Below the pieces are notes generated by a model that saw nothing but the letters and a program-made list of their open reading frames with translations, was not told where the DNA came from and ran no database searches. From Melampsora larici-populina 98AG31 (taxonomy: Eukaryota; Basidiomycota; Pucciniomycetes; Pucciniales; Melampsoraceae), in assembly GCF_000204055.1 (NCBI RefSeq), contig NW_006768803.1, forward strand, positions 222,966 to 286,965: a stretch of DNA of 64,000 nucleotides. The letters are read 5' to 3'. Shown here piece after piece: positions 32,529 through 45,496 of the stretch (positions are counted from its first letter, which is position 1; each line of letters begins with the position of its first letter). The translations under genes and the position numbers were made by a program.

Positions 32529-33580
32529 GACATGAATGGGAAATTCAACTGGAGAGAGAGTAAGGTGAAAGTACGGTTATTGAGTGGGAGCTGGTCGCAA
32601 GCTACGCTAGAGACTTACAGCATGGTGATGGCAAAGATCAAAAAGTTTGGTGAATTGAGAAGTTTAGCAAGGGACCAACTATTACCCTTAGATCAGAAGT
32701 TGTTGTGGGAGCTTATAGTATGGGCAGGGAGACAGTGTGATGTTAATTTAGATGATGATGCGGTATTAGAGACAATCGATGATGAAAGGCATAAGATCGC
32801 AGCAAAAACACTTACAAAATATATCACCTGAATACGCTCCTGGCATTTGTTCCACGACCTACCGTTTCCCACTGAGAATGATAGAACTGTGAAATTGTTA
32901 CTGAAATCATTGAGTGTAGCAGATGTGATGGCTAGAGATAAATCAAAGAATGTGAAGAAATCCCCGGTACAACCATGTCATTTAGCAGAACTAGCAAAAG
33001 AACTAAGTAAAGGGAACCAGAAAGATTGGATTGCGCTGATGGTGGCCCTAGTGGCCTTCTGGGAAATGGCCTGTCTAGGAGAACTAGTATCAGACAACAA
33101 AGATAAACAATTAATTTCATTCAAAGACCTAATAACAAATGACAATAGAACTTACATGAAGTTTATGATACACAACACCAAGACTGCCAAACCAGGTAAG
33201 GTGCAATGCAACGGTTACTAAACAAAGCGACCTCAACTTCCATCCACCACCCAGTGTTCTCCTACTATGAAAAAGGAAAACTCGTTGCTCTATCAAAGAC
33301 CAATACAATTAAAATCTCTCAAAAAGTGTGGGAGAAATACAATAAGCATCATAAGCTGACTGGTCACTCGGTCAGAGTTGGAGGAGCAAAATTCAGATGG
33401 AATGACAAACAATTGTTAGATGACATAAAGAAGTATGGACGGTGGGAATCAAAAGCTTACCAACTCTACTTACGGAAATACACAAATGCAGACATAAAGG
33501 ATACACAACATATTTGGAAGTTGATGAGGATAGAGGAGAAAAATGAAGAGGAAAGGAAGAGCAAGGAATTAGTACTTTAG
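32529..33580 (+). pseudogene. Ngaro tyrosine recombinase remnant
   Basis: Integrase of the phage-lambda (tyrosine recombinase) class, the diagnostic enzyme of this retrotransposon order. SAM-like N-part: SWSQATLETYSMVMAKIKKF. Then IRSWHLFHDLPFP after a TGA at 32829. The first catalytic Arg region reads AFWEMACLGEL, with Cys (TGT, 33072-33074) where Arg is expected. A one-base frameshift at about 33205 follows. The C-part keeps TGHSVRVGGA (the His and second Arg) and YGRWESKAYQLYLRKY (catalytic Tyr region). Enzymatically dead as it stands. Confidence 0.8.
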
Positions 33581-33841
33581 TAACAGAGGAGATAAGGAGG
33601 AAGGGTTCTTGCATTACAAGGTATAAGGTTTGAGGTGATGCAAGTAAATCACATGATGATTGAATTGAGAGGCGTTAATGAAGAGTATGAGCGTTGAAAG
33701 AGTTAGTGGGATACAGCATTGAATTGAACCTAGTTGAACAGAAAAGCATTCTATGCATATGTGTACAGATCACAAACACACTTGGGACATACTGAGGTTG
33801 GCTCTTTGCAGGCTCCGGACAATACGTCCTGAGAAGAGGTA

Positions 33842-34105
33842 GCAGAGAGCCTACCCGGTCAGTAGACCCACGGCCTACCGCCCCCCCAAACACAACATGT
33901 AGCATAACGAATGTCTTAAGTTATATAGTGTAAGGTCTAATGACTATTGTAGAGTCCTTGTACATGAATATTGAGTGATTGAGCTAAACATGAATGAATA
34001 CATAAATAAGAAATGAATTACAAGACAGAGAAATATGAAATATAAATCATAAGAAACCAAAAGCAAAAAAGCAACAAACCATTAGTGAAGATTATTTTAA
34101 TGGAA
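33842..34105 (+). repeat. B1 repeat of the Ngaro element
   Basis: 264 bp, near-identical to B2 (34785-35047). It directly abuts A2, as expected for split direct repeats. Confidence 0.88.
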
Positions 34106-34754
34106 TGTAACAGGTGCCCAAAGGCACATGTTTAGAGCATCCACAGCCATGCCGTAAATTTGTATTGTACAGAGCGCCACACGGATTGTTTAGGCAAGTG
34201 TTTGAGGCATAAATTTCAAACAATGCACAGCCGTGGTGTTGTACAGTACGGCTTGTAGCATATTTTGTGAAGTGAGTTGTGGGTTATTTGATCATTGAGG
34301 GAGATATTCTGCAGGGAGTGCGGTTGTGGAAGTGGGAGTTATGGGAGAAACAAGGTACAGATGAATTTAGGGAGCAAGCCAAAATAGAACATATTTGGCC
34401 TATTTTGGCTCACACGGAGGGAATTCCCTTAGCTACGTGAAAATTCAGGGCATCGGCTGTGGATGATTTTGCCCTAAATTTACGTACAACATGGTTTACG
34501 CCACACGGCTGTGGATGCTCTTAGTTCCATAAAAATTGAGGATGAACAAAGTAGAATAGGCCTCGGTACCTGTAAGGAAGTACCGAAACAGACACAGCTG
34601 TCGTACCACTAGAAGTGGAGTACACAAGGTGTGAATTTGGAATTTTTTCCCTAGCATAAAAATTTCACTTCTTCATCCCATCTTCACAAGACATCATCAC
34701 GATAGATTTCAAGAGGTATAAAACATCCTTTTAACCTCTTTCAAATTTTTCTTT
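34106..34754 (+). repeat. A2 repeat, interrupted by a Harbinger-like MITE
   Basis: Matches A1. About 262 bp once 34135-34520 and one TTA are removed. Separated from B2 by about 30 bp of C-rich sequence with no counterpart elsewhere in the element. Confidence 0.85.
34135..34520. mobile_element. 386-bp PIF/Harbinger-like MITE
   Basis: TIR GAGCATCCACAGCC at both ends and TTA duplication (34132-34134, 34521-34523). The same repeat at 22301 shows the unoccupied site with one TTA. TIR and target resemble those of the MITE at 27135 (GAGCACCCACT, TAA), so the two are related families. Confidence 0.88.
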
Positions 34755-34784
34755 ACCTGCCCTCCCACCCCTACGCCCGACCAT

Positions 34785-35047
34785 GCAGAGAGCCTACCCG
34801 GTCAGTAGACCCACGGCCTACCACCCCCCAAACACACCATGTAGCATAAAGAATGTCTTAATTTATATAGTGTAAGGTCTAATGACTATTGTAGAGTCCT
34901 TGTACATGAATATTGAGTGATTGAGCTAAACATGAATGAATACATAAATAAGAAATGAATTACGAGACGCAGAGATAAGAAATATATATCATAAGAAACC
35001 AAAATCAAAAAAGCAACAAACCATTAGTGAAGATAATTTTAATGGAA
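34785..35047 (+). repeat. B2 repeat, right end of the Ngaro element
   Basis: Near-identical to B1, ending TTTTAATGGAA. DNA after 35047 (ATATCCGTC) is not repeated at the left flank, consistent with integration without target duplication. Confidence 0.85.
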
Positions 35048-35596
35048 ATATCCGTCTTGCGGTAGACCTTCCCTACTTTTGGTATCTTGTGGGTCTGATT
35101 TATGGTGTAGGGAAAGATGATGAATTTGGCGTTCAATGTCCCCTGGACTGAACATCAAAAAGTCCGAGCAATACGACACGGTCTAGGAAAGAGGGAACTG
35201 GTAAATTATTGATAATTGCACTGACACAATTTCTACGGATGGACTGGATGGACTGGAGGACCCATTCGGCTGCAAGTGCGCAGGGAGCTTTGCAGTCATG
35301 GCTCCACGCGAGGCGCACCAGGACGGCCGCATGACACTTAAAGTCCAAGGAGCCTTTGTTCTCGAGCACCTTAAGGCCTTAAACCGTACGATCAAAGGGA
35401 TTTGATTTTAAACCTCCAAATTTGGATTCACGTCTTCAAATTAAAAGCTGTTCAAGAGGTACGAAGATGCCATTGTCACTGAACGCGCGGCGCGTAGTAA
35501 TCCAATCTTTCATAACTTCATCTCGTCCAGTGATTTCTCATTCAGTGATCCGTTCGAAGTCCTCTCGAGCTCCCCACCGATCTTCATCTCCTAGAC
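35048..35596. other. ATR upstream region with a possible gene remnant
   Basis: Promoter side of the ATR gene. On the minus strand 35133-35369 is an open stretch of GC-richer, coding-like sequence (78 codons ending VPSFLDRVVLLGLFDVQSRG*) without a plausible start. It may be the tail of a gene broken by the retrotransposon, but no family is recognised. Confidence 0.35.
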
Positions 35597-38500
35597 ATGG
35601 AACCACAAGATGATCGAGGGTTCGGTTTGGATGATATGCCCAACTCAACTGCGAATATCTTGCACTCGATCATACGTTCTAACCAAGCGGGCGGCGCGGA
35701 TCCGTCCCGCTCTCTCCCACCAATCCAAGCCACTGGTATGATTCGAGCCCTTTTCACGGTCTGCTTCGACAAATTTGTTGACGCCAATACGTGGAAGGGC
35801 CAAGACAATGTCGCTGGCCCCCAGGAGAACGGACTGCTGAAGGCGGCCAACTCAGTCATTGACCATATCTTCAAAGGGGAACTTCCCAAGAGTCCCTCAT
35901 ACTTAGTCTGTCGGTTCCCGGAGCAAAAGACTTTGGGTGGCTTGCTCCAACGAGCTGGGGGATCTCTCCCACCTCATACCCAATCCACTGTGAAAGGCAA
36001 AAACAAACAAGTTGATGACGATGACTTAGAAGAGGAGATGTCTGTTTGGCTCACAGCACGTCTGTTGTATTGTGCAGCCTCCATTCGCACGTTCTCGTCC
36101 CATCAGTCAGCATCTGAACGGCTGGCGATGCGTATAAGTTTTATACACGATTTAGAATCTGGATTACAATCCATCAATGAATGCTTGTTTGCTAGCAATG
36201 ATAAAGCGGTTAGAGTTAACAAGATCGAGCGAGCCAAGGATATTGCGAGGATATATGTGACTATCGAAGAAGACGTGAGATCATACATCGAGCAGGACAT
36301 CTACGACAGCGAAGATCGAGATTCTCAACTTGGTCTAACATCCATATGCTTATTAGGCGCTGAGCGAAGGACACAGCTTGTGTCGAATCCAGATACAATG
36401 CAGGTCAGAAGATTGGCCAAATTTTTCGCACACATGTTCCTTTGGCTGACCCTCTGTAATGATATCTAGCTGGATAGGAGACCTTTTGTGCTCCCATTAC
36501 AATCACAGACCCACGCTTTGAACCTTTTACTCGCGACTTTGAAAACTCACCTTACTAGTCTTCATTATTCGCCTCATTTTGCCACCACTATCGCACCTGC
36601 CATTGATGGCCTGGCCTCTCTTTGGCGCTATGTCATGAGATTGTATCCAAACAGTCATGATGAATGCATGGCGATAGATCTTTTTGGTCTGATGGCCCTA
36701 CTCTTTTCTAATTCGATGAGGCCGTTGAACTCGAAGGGCGGAAAGGACGAAGAGTTCCGCATGACGAGTCTGGCAAAATATTTGGAAGGCCTTAGTTACA
36801 ATTCCCTCGACAAGCTATGCAGTATTGTACTTGAAGAAATCGGAATGTTATGCACCGAAGCTCAGCACTCATCCGAGTCTTTGACTCTCGCCTCGACCCA
36901 AAAGCTATACGATCTCATCTTGAACGTCTTAGAATGGCTTCAATTCGCTCACGCCGTCTGCCGCAGGCCTAAATCGGATCGGACAATTGGTCAGCTTGTT
37001 GTGAAACATGGGGAGGCCCTTATTCGACTAGCTACTGATAGTTCTTCAGCAAAGACTGACAACGCCAACATGCATCAAGTCAGTATCTCGACTCTCCAGC
37101 AACTCATCGCCTTTCAATCAGCTCGCGATGAAGACTCTTCAATAAGTCAGATTCAACCCAGCTATACGCTCTTGAGCTCGACGCTCATGAAGCGCTGCGA
37201 GGCCCTCCCTAATTTCAAAGCTACGCGATCATCTTCTCGAGGGATGGACAAGACTGCATTTACAAAGAAAAGGAAAAGATCCAATGACGAAGGGAATAAA
37301 GCGAAAACGAACGATGAATCCACGAGGATGGAGATTGACAACATTCGAGACAACTCATCCCGTCATTTCGACTCCGTATGCGAAACGCCACATGTACAAC
37401 TGTGTCGAAGTATCGTTGAGTCTTTCCAAGAGGACGACTCCCCACCCTTGGATATGGATTGCGAGACAATAGGGTCTTTCTTGATAGACCACATTGATCG
37501 ACTGGTGAAAGAAGATTCCATGCCGGCAAGCAATGCGTCGATCTCGTACGTTATGGAGGAAGAATTAGACTTATTGAGCACATTGGTATGTGCCTCAACG
37601 GCGCCATCTGAATCATCCTACAATCGTCCAGAGGACATAGGCCTTTTTCACCATAACACGGTGGAATTCGTGTGTTCACTTTGTGACCTGCCACATATTA
37701 CTTTAACGGATCTTCAGACCCCCAGAAAGACGAATTTTCAACCCAATGTCATCACGAGCGTAATCGAAAAGTGTCTGAGTTCCCAGATTTTCATCAACAT
37801 TGACACCACGAATGTTAACGCAGGCTCCAAAGAATACCGACAGGTTCAATCACAGAAGAGATCCGCGATCATCAGACTCGTCACGAGATTATTACTTCAC
37901 ACCGATTTGTCCACTCCTCGCGATAAGGAAGACTGCCTGGGATTATTGAATCATGATGTCGGGATGGGATTAGGAGTCTTGGACTCTCTGCAAATGGGAC
38001 TTCGTATTGAGCGAAATGCAGCAGGGTATGTCGCATAGTCTCATACCTCTGATGTTTGTACTGATAGAGATCTCCCCACTATCTACGTTCAGTCGTCTCC
38101 TTGCGATCACCCTGTCCAAATCACAGACGGGTGTCGATTCAAATGGAGACCGTTGTCAGACACTCGATGCCAACGCAATCCTTTCCAAACTCAATCAAAT
38201 GGTCACTACAAACGAAGCCAGGATTCAAGAAGATCTGATCGTCACCCTGGTACTGGCTTTTGATCTTCTTCGAGATTCAGAAAGTGAACAGCTGGAGTAC
38301 GGCAAAATTCAACTGCGAGAATCTTTGAGTGGTCAACTTTGTATTATGATCGTTCGACAGATGTGCAAACCAAGTGCTTACTTGCGAGGTGTAGTTCGAA
38401 ATGAGGTGCGTTTTCAAAAGATTTTACACCTTTGAATGCAAGCCAAAGATTTTTGACATGGACTGGCCCCTGTCTCGATAATGCAGATAGTGTCATTAGC

Positions 38501-41500
38501 TCAGAGAAGCTCTGTGACAGTTTACAAACTTTTGAGTAGATACTTGTCGCCGATCAGCGAAACAATTGTACTCGATCTTAGGATGAATACCAACGGATTG
38601 AACCTAGTGGCCGAACTATTGGGTACAACCAATGATGTCTTTTTATCCCAGACGGCACAGTACACCGTACCTCGATTGGTGTCATTATCGAACATACCCA
38701 TCCTCGAACGCCTAGCTAGTGTGATTCAAGATACCCTTTCAAACATCATATCTGATCATATGGTAAAGATACTCGCCGAACTTTGCCTACTTCCGGATCT
38801 CCAGATGACTAAACAAAAAATCGAAAATTTAATCTTGTTACTCAACAAAGGAGACAAATCTGCTCAGAACAATCAATCCCCGAAATTCTCTCTTCTCACA
38901 TTGGCAGCATACTGTAGTGGTCCGCTTTATTTCGAATTGATTGTTGAAATGAGAGATTCTACTGAAAGATGCCTGAACAAAAATCCAAGATGGGCTTTGT
39001 CGAACGCGTTCCGCTTGGCACACCCACAAATCGGCTTCAATACCATTGTTAAAGATCAGGAGGTTGAGGATGAGTTGAGACATCAGATGCTATTCATCTT
39101 GACAGTAATGAACGATACACTTCAAGATTTACGAGGCAAATATTCGATTGGAAATAAAATCAAGGTCATGGAAGGCTTGGGGAACTTGATCAAGATTGTG
39201 AAATCTGGCGTGAACGGCTTTATACCGCAAATCGCCACAACCTTACAGGCTGCTCTATCAATCCCGGCTGTCAGGGGTCCAACTCTCAGAGTCTGGGATT
39301 TGTTTATCAAGGCTTCCTCAGCGAACGATATAAAGGCCTTTGTTGGTCAAATTTCTGCCGCTCTCGTAAGCGTTTGGACCGAATTGACTCCTGAACAATT
39401 GACCATCACCACCAAGATATTTCATCAAATCCTCAAGAAATCAAAAGAGCTCGGTACCAACGTCTACGATATCGCCGACATCACCGGTCTTGAGATGCCG
39501 ATTTTACGATCAAACACGCATCCGCTCATCACATCCGATGTTCATGAACTTTTAAAGGAGGCACAACAGATGCTCGTCTCAATCAAGAGACCAATGTCAT
39601 ATCTACATAAACTACGTAGGCTGGTCGATCGGCTTAATGATGAAAGTGGAATCGTCGTCAGGCAATCGCTAAAAGAACTCAAGCATTCACTATATCTCGA
39701 ACCAGATCAGATCAGGTTAGTCACCTCGGGTGATAGTTTCGATCCTGTGATCGGAAGCTTGTTGAAGGCTCTGACTGGGGTAGCGATGAGATTCAATGAT
39801 ATCTCTGATGACTTCAAGTGTCTCACATTTCAATGTCTTGGAATCATTGGGGCATTAGACCCTGATCGGTTCGAAATATCTGATGACACACCTGGATGTA
39901 TTTCACCATGTAACTTTACGGATCACGAAGAGGCCATCGAGTTTGCTATTCACCTGATCCAAGATGAATTAGTTGGAGCATATAGGGCAGCTAGCGATAC
40001 GAGACATCAGCATTGTCTTGCTTATGCCATCCAAGAGCTTTTACGGTTTTGTGGTTTTACTCCGGACATACTGGTTCAATCTCATAAGAAGAATGTCTTG
40101 CCAGAGGTACGTAAGAGATGGAAGGCGATGCCTAAGGACATCATTGATGTTCTCTCACCTCTTTTGAGCTCGAAATACACAATCGTTATCCATGCCCCAC
40201 ACCCTTTACCGGTCCCAATCTACTTACAAACGACAGTCTACAATTCTTGGTTACAAAACTGGTATACCAGGCTCGTACCTGTGATCAAGAACGTCAACGC
40301 GGCAAAAATCTTCAATACTCTCTTGGGTGCTTTACGCAATGGCTCTATCATCCTTGCTCAAAATGTCTTACCACATCTTATCGTACATGTTTTGGTTGCC
40401 GAAGATATTGAAGAAGTCAAAAACGTCAAACTCGAGATTGTCACCATCCTTGAAGACCAAACGTTGTGCAAAAGCGACTATTCCCCTGAGGGAAGACAGT
40501 TGGTAGCTGAGGTAAGGATCTATTTCCTCTAGTCCTTATAATGGTTATACTTATTGTTCTTCATGTAGACCGTTTTTGGTCTCATGGATCACTGCAGTCG
40601 ATGGCTGAGAGATCGCCATAAATCGAGAGCATCGAAAAGACGGGAATCCGTAAACACTGTGGACTCGGCAGCAATTCGAATGCAATCTTTCATATCAGAC
40701 ATCAGTCCTGAGTTATTGGCAACGGCAGCTCTTTCTTGCAAGGATCATGCCCGAGCGCTTTTGAATCTCGAACAACGGATATGGGTACTAGAGGAATCAA
40801 GGGATAAAGCCAAAGCTGATATTGTTACAGTTGATGCTCTTGATTCGTCAGTTGAAGATGAGTTACGAAAGTATTATGAGCGTGTTCATCAAATTTATTC
40901 AGAAATTGATGAACCAGATGGAATGGAAGGTATTTCCACCAAGATCCCTGCACCTTCTATCCTACATCAAATCAGAGAACATGAATCGACTGGCCGGTGG
41001 ACTTCAGCACAAAGTTGTTGGGAAGTTGAGTTACAGAAACAACCAGATGAATTAAGCTCTCATATTGGCTTGCTTCGTTGTTTAAAAAATCTAGGACATT
41101 ATGGTATGAGATCTTATCAAATCGCTTCAGCTTCTTTTACTTGTATCACTCATTCATATCTCATTTCCATTTGTCTATAGATTCCTTACGTACCCATATC
41201 CTCGGTGTACTCAAGAACCATCCCCAATGGGAGAGCGAGCTGGCATCATTCTCGGTAGAGTCAAGTTTGGTATCTAACGATTGGAAAGGTTTGACGCGTG
41301 CTATTCAGATGGGATCCCCCGATAGTCCTGAGATCATTTTGGGAAGGGTGATTGAAACGATGCTAACGTGTGATCAAATGACGATTGATAAGAACATGAG
41401 TGAGGCCTACATCAAACTTGGTAATCAAATCCTAGGTTCGACTCGAAAAGACGTTTACAGACGAGTTTATGACTCTGTTCTGTATCTTCATATCCTTCAT

Positions 41501-44500
41501 GAGGTTCCATTGATTGATGATGTTTGTAAAAGGATATATTCGATCAATGATGTTTTACCGACTCAAGATCGACTATTCTCAGGTGGTTATCTGATGAAAA
41601 CACTTCAATCGAGGATCGATGCTATCTCACCTGCATTCCGTCATCGAGAACAAGTGCTTCGTCTCAGGAGGGCAGCCTTTCAACTTAGGTTCAGTTCAAT
41701 CTCTTACAAATCTATCATTTACAACTTATTGAGCATGTAGGTTTCGTTTTTTTTAGATGTCGAGGAACTCCTGCAGTAGGCCAGTTATGGGTCCAAACCG
41801 CGAACATCGCACGTAAGGCTGGACACTTACAAACATCATATAGTGCTGTTCTACAAGCTTCAGAGCTTAAGACGCCTACAGCCTTTATCCAACGATCGAA
41901 ATTGTTGAAATTGGAAGACCAACCACATAAAGCGATAGCCGAACTCGAAAGGAATCTCGATCATTGTACTCCGAAGGATAGTGCTGGTATGTCGGATGAT
42001 ATATCGACCCGAGATTATGCAAAGGTGATTGGTTTTTGAAACCTTTTCAGACGTAATGGTTGACTAATTCTATTTTGAAATATCTGATAGGCTTGTCTAC
42101 AACGTGCTCGATGGATGGATGAAGTTGATAGATATAATGTGAATTTCATAGTTAGCAAGTTTGATAAATTAACATCCGAACATCCAGAGTTAGTATTTTA
42201 AAATTTATAAAAAAAAGTTTATCTTTTAAATAAGAACTGATTGAATTTTGTTTCTCTTCTTCTTGATAGATGGTCAAGTCCTTATTATTACTTTGGTCGA
42301 TTTTATGATGAGAAAGCAACCGAATTAGTCAACAGATGTAATCGAAATTCTGAAACCATGTTAGAGACTTTCCTTGTTTTTGTTGAAAGAAAGATCGATA
42401 GAACCAAAGATTGAACTTTAATGATTGGATTTTGTTTTGATTTGATTTGATTAGGGACTCTCTCGCACCTGAATATATGTATCATTGTTGTAGGAATTTC
42501 GTTAGAACATTGACGTATGGTACTAAGTTTATTTATCAAGCTTTACCAAGGATGTTAACTTTATATTTTTCATTGGGTGAACATCAAGAGATTGTTCGAA
42601 TTTTGAAATTGGCTGAACGTAAGAAGAGAGGGTCAGTCGAATTTGATATATATATATTGAAAAATCTTGACCTTTTTTTTCAATTGGATTTCGTAGTGGT
42701 GAGATTCGTCATGAAGATTATACTCAAGCTTTAGAGAGTAATGAACTTGGATTTGCTTTTTTGAAATTGGATCGGGTTATGAATAGTGCAGTTAGAAAGT
42801 TACCTGTCTTTGAAGTAAGTCTCAAGTCTATTCTTTAAACCGGATTTCATCATTTAAAGTGTGATTCTCTTTTTTCATTTCAGTGGCTCACTGTTCTACC
42901 ACAAGTCGTCTCTCGTGTCATGCACAAGAGTACACATGTACAAGCGCTTGTGCACAAGATTCTAACTCACGTACTTAGATCGTACCCTGATCAAGCATTG
43001 TGGGCTATGGTATCAGGAGTCGAATCTTCAAATGCTGCGCGATCTAGTCGATGTACTTGGGTCTTGAACGATGCAAAGGTATTTCTCACATTCATCCTTA
43101 ACGCATTTTATTGATGATTCACATATATATGTCTTGATTATAGGATATACAAACGCCTATCAAGAACTCACAAGTCGATCCTCAAACACTTACACGAAAG
43201 TTTGATCAATGTCGTAAACTAGTACGACAACTTCTTTTCCTATGTAACTATCAACTACGAGATCATCGAAAGCTCAGTTTGAATGAACATTTCCCGGCCT
43301 TACAACAATGTGCACCATGTGAATTGATCGTTCCATTACAATCTTCATTGATCGCGAGTCTTCCTCCACACGATTTGAACTTTGCTTCACATGCTCCTTT
43401 TCCTCATAACCTTGCTTGTATTGCTGGTAGGTGTTCTCTCGAGTTCTCTTCAATAGGAAAAAATAGTTGACCAATCGATTTGGGTTTGATGATTTGTAGG
43501 GTTTTCGGATGAGATCATTATTATGACTTCGTTACAAAAACCAAGGAAGATATCGATACGTGGATCTGATGGAAAAGATTATCCGTTTCTTTGTAAACCT
43601 AAAGATGATTTAAGAAAAGATGCTAGATTGATGGAATTTAATTCGATGATTAATAAGCTTTTGAAAAAAGATTCTGAATCGAGGAAACGTAATTTGCGTA
43701 AGTAATAGTGTTGTTGTTTTGGATGAGTTTTTCTTTCATGATTTAGACCAGTTGAACTTTTTCTTTTTTTCCTTTTTTTTGGATATATTATTCAAATTAA
43801 TAGATATTAGAACGTATGCTGTAGTCGTCTTGAATGAAGAATGTGGTTTATTAGAATGGGTTCCACATACTCTTCCACTTCGAAATATACTACACGCTTT
43901 ATATTCTACTAAAGGAATTCCAATCTGGGTAAGTTTTTCAAAACCTTATAAATCAATCAATCATTATTTAAAATCAAGAATCAAGTCTAATAGAAATCAT
44001 TTATTGATGTTGATGTTGAAATCTCTTACAGAGTCCAGAGATTAAAGCTTTAGGTGATAAGATTCGAAAACAAACTCAACTTGATAAAAAGAAAAAGTTA
44101 TTTGAAAGTGAATTATTAAACAAGTGAGTGAATGTTTTTTTGCCCCTTTGAAGGAAAGAAGTTGATTCAAACTTTTTTTTGAACAGATATCCACCCATTT
44201 TTCATCATTGGTTTATGAGTAATTTTCCAGATCCTGCTTCTTGGTTAAGAAGTAGACTTGCTTATGGTAGAACAGCTGCAGTGATGTCGATCGTAGGATT
44301 CGTATTAGGGTAAGTCAAACCCAATATGATCGTTCATAAAGTTCTAATGAATCTGATGTGGATTTCTCTAATAGGTTGGGTGATCGACACGGAGAGAATA
44401 TCTTATTTGATTCAACTACAGGTGATACAGTTCATGTAGATTTCAATTGTTTGTTTGATAAAGGTAGAACGTTTGAAGTAGCCGAAAAGGTTCCTTTTCG

Positions 44501-45137
44501 ACTCACTCAAAACATGGTAGCTGGTCTTGGTGTCAGTGGAGTGGAAGGATTCTTTAGGAAAGCATGTGAAGTGACGATGATGATCTTAAGGAACAATAAG
44601 GATTCATTGATGAGTGTATTGGAAACTTTTGTACATGATCCTTTGGTGGATTGGATGCCATATGGACCCAAGAAAAAGGTTACGAAGATTTTCAAAGTTG
44701 ATTCACTTTATAGATTTTTCCCCCCTCCTCGAAAAAAAAAACCGAAAAAAACTATCCCCTTTCATAAAAGATTTTGAAAAACTGACGTTATCATTTCGAT
44801 TTTTGTTTTTGGTTTAGTTGGATGCACCTACTGAAGAATATATTGAAAAAGAAGCCAAGAGAGCCTTGGAACCGATTGATAGGAAATTAACAGGATATCA
44901 AATCACTTCTTCACCTTCAGGTAAAACTGAAAGACAAACTAGTACAGAGAATCAAGTAGATAGTTTAATAAATGAAGCTAAAGATAATACGAATTTGGTA
45001 AGTGATTTTGAGATCATGTGATTTTTTGAATCTTTTGATGATTGGATTTGGAAAAAGTTAATGGAGTTGGTTTTTTGGTTTTGTTTGTTTCGTGTGTTTA
45101 GGCTGGAATGTATATTGGTTGGGCAGCATTTTTGTGA
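35597..45137 (+). CDS. ATR/Mec1/Rad3 checkpoint kinase
   Basis: Phosphatidylinositol-3-kinase-related protein kinase that senses RPA-coated single-stranded DNA and triggers the replication/damage checkpoint in the nucleus. 20 exons: 35597-36403, 36470-38025, 38093-38405, 38487-40511, 40569-41103, 41181-41688, 41757-42024, 42091-42188, 42270-42359, 42455-42631, 42697-42814, 42884-43078, 43144-43426, 43500-43697, 43804-43928, 44032-44123, 44187-44309, 44375-44678, 44818-44997 and 45102-45137. They sum to 8,031 nt, 2,676 aa, close to human ATR. An alpha-solenoid of HEAT-like helices fills the first 1,600 residues. The FAT region includes [16 protein letters not shown] and [12 protein letters not shown]. 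The kinase has [19 protein letters not shown], catalytic LGDRHGEN and [10 protein letters not shown] (DFN for DFG, as in ATR). The FATC tail is [11 protein letters not shown]. No defect seen. Confidence 0.95.
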
Positions 45138-45496
45138 TTGGGACAGGGTTATGTATGTACATAGTTGAAAGGATTGATGAAGAATATATGATAGGATGGT
45201 ATAGTTTGATGAAAGTGATGAAACGTGATGATTGAAGTGTTGTATTAAAAAAGAGAATGCGAATGTGAAGATGATGAGTGAAGACCAATTGTATTTTTGT
45301 GTTTCTTAAATGAAGTATTGTTGTGAACAATGGATTGGCCAAGATTGATTGCTTTTTTTGTTATCTGATTTGGGATACTTGTGAATCTGATGAGGTTAAG
45401 TACCTATGTATGTGGTTAAGTTGAATTTGTTGTGTAGTTTGAGTTTGAATTTCTTTTTCGATGAGAACACCAACAAGAAGTTAAAGAAAGTTGAGA

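Larger units (their letters stand above)
22262..35047 (+). mobile_element. Ngaro/DIRS-type tyrosine-recombinase retrotransposon, decayed
   Basis: Split direct repeats in the order A1-(coding)-B1-A2-B2: A1 22262-23800, B1 33842-34105, A2 34106-34754, B2 34785-35047. A units start TGTAACAGGT.CCCAAAGGCA; B units start GCAGAGAGCC and end TTTTAATGGAA. This terminal arrangement is specific to Ngaro-like elements, which integrate with a tyrosine recombinase and make no target duplication. Coding remnants in order are a gag-like protein, reverse transcriptase, RNase H-like region and tyrosine recombinase. The coding region has several stops and at least two frameshifts, so the copy is dead. At least four later elements are inserted in it, which explains the 12.8-kb span. 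Confidence 0.88.

Noticed and set aside
36404..36469. In-frame TAG in the ATR gene
   Set aside because: It is the acceptor end of a 66-nt intron with a CTGAC branch-like site. Splicing it gives a continuous conserved frame.
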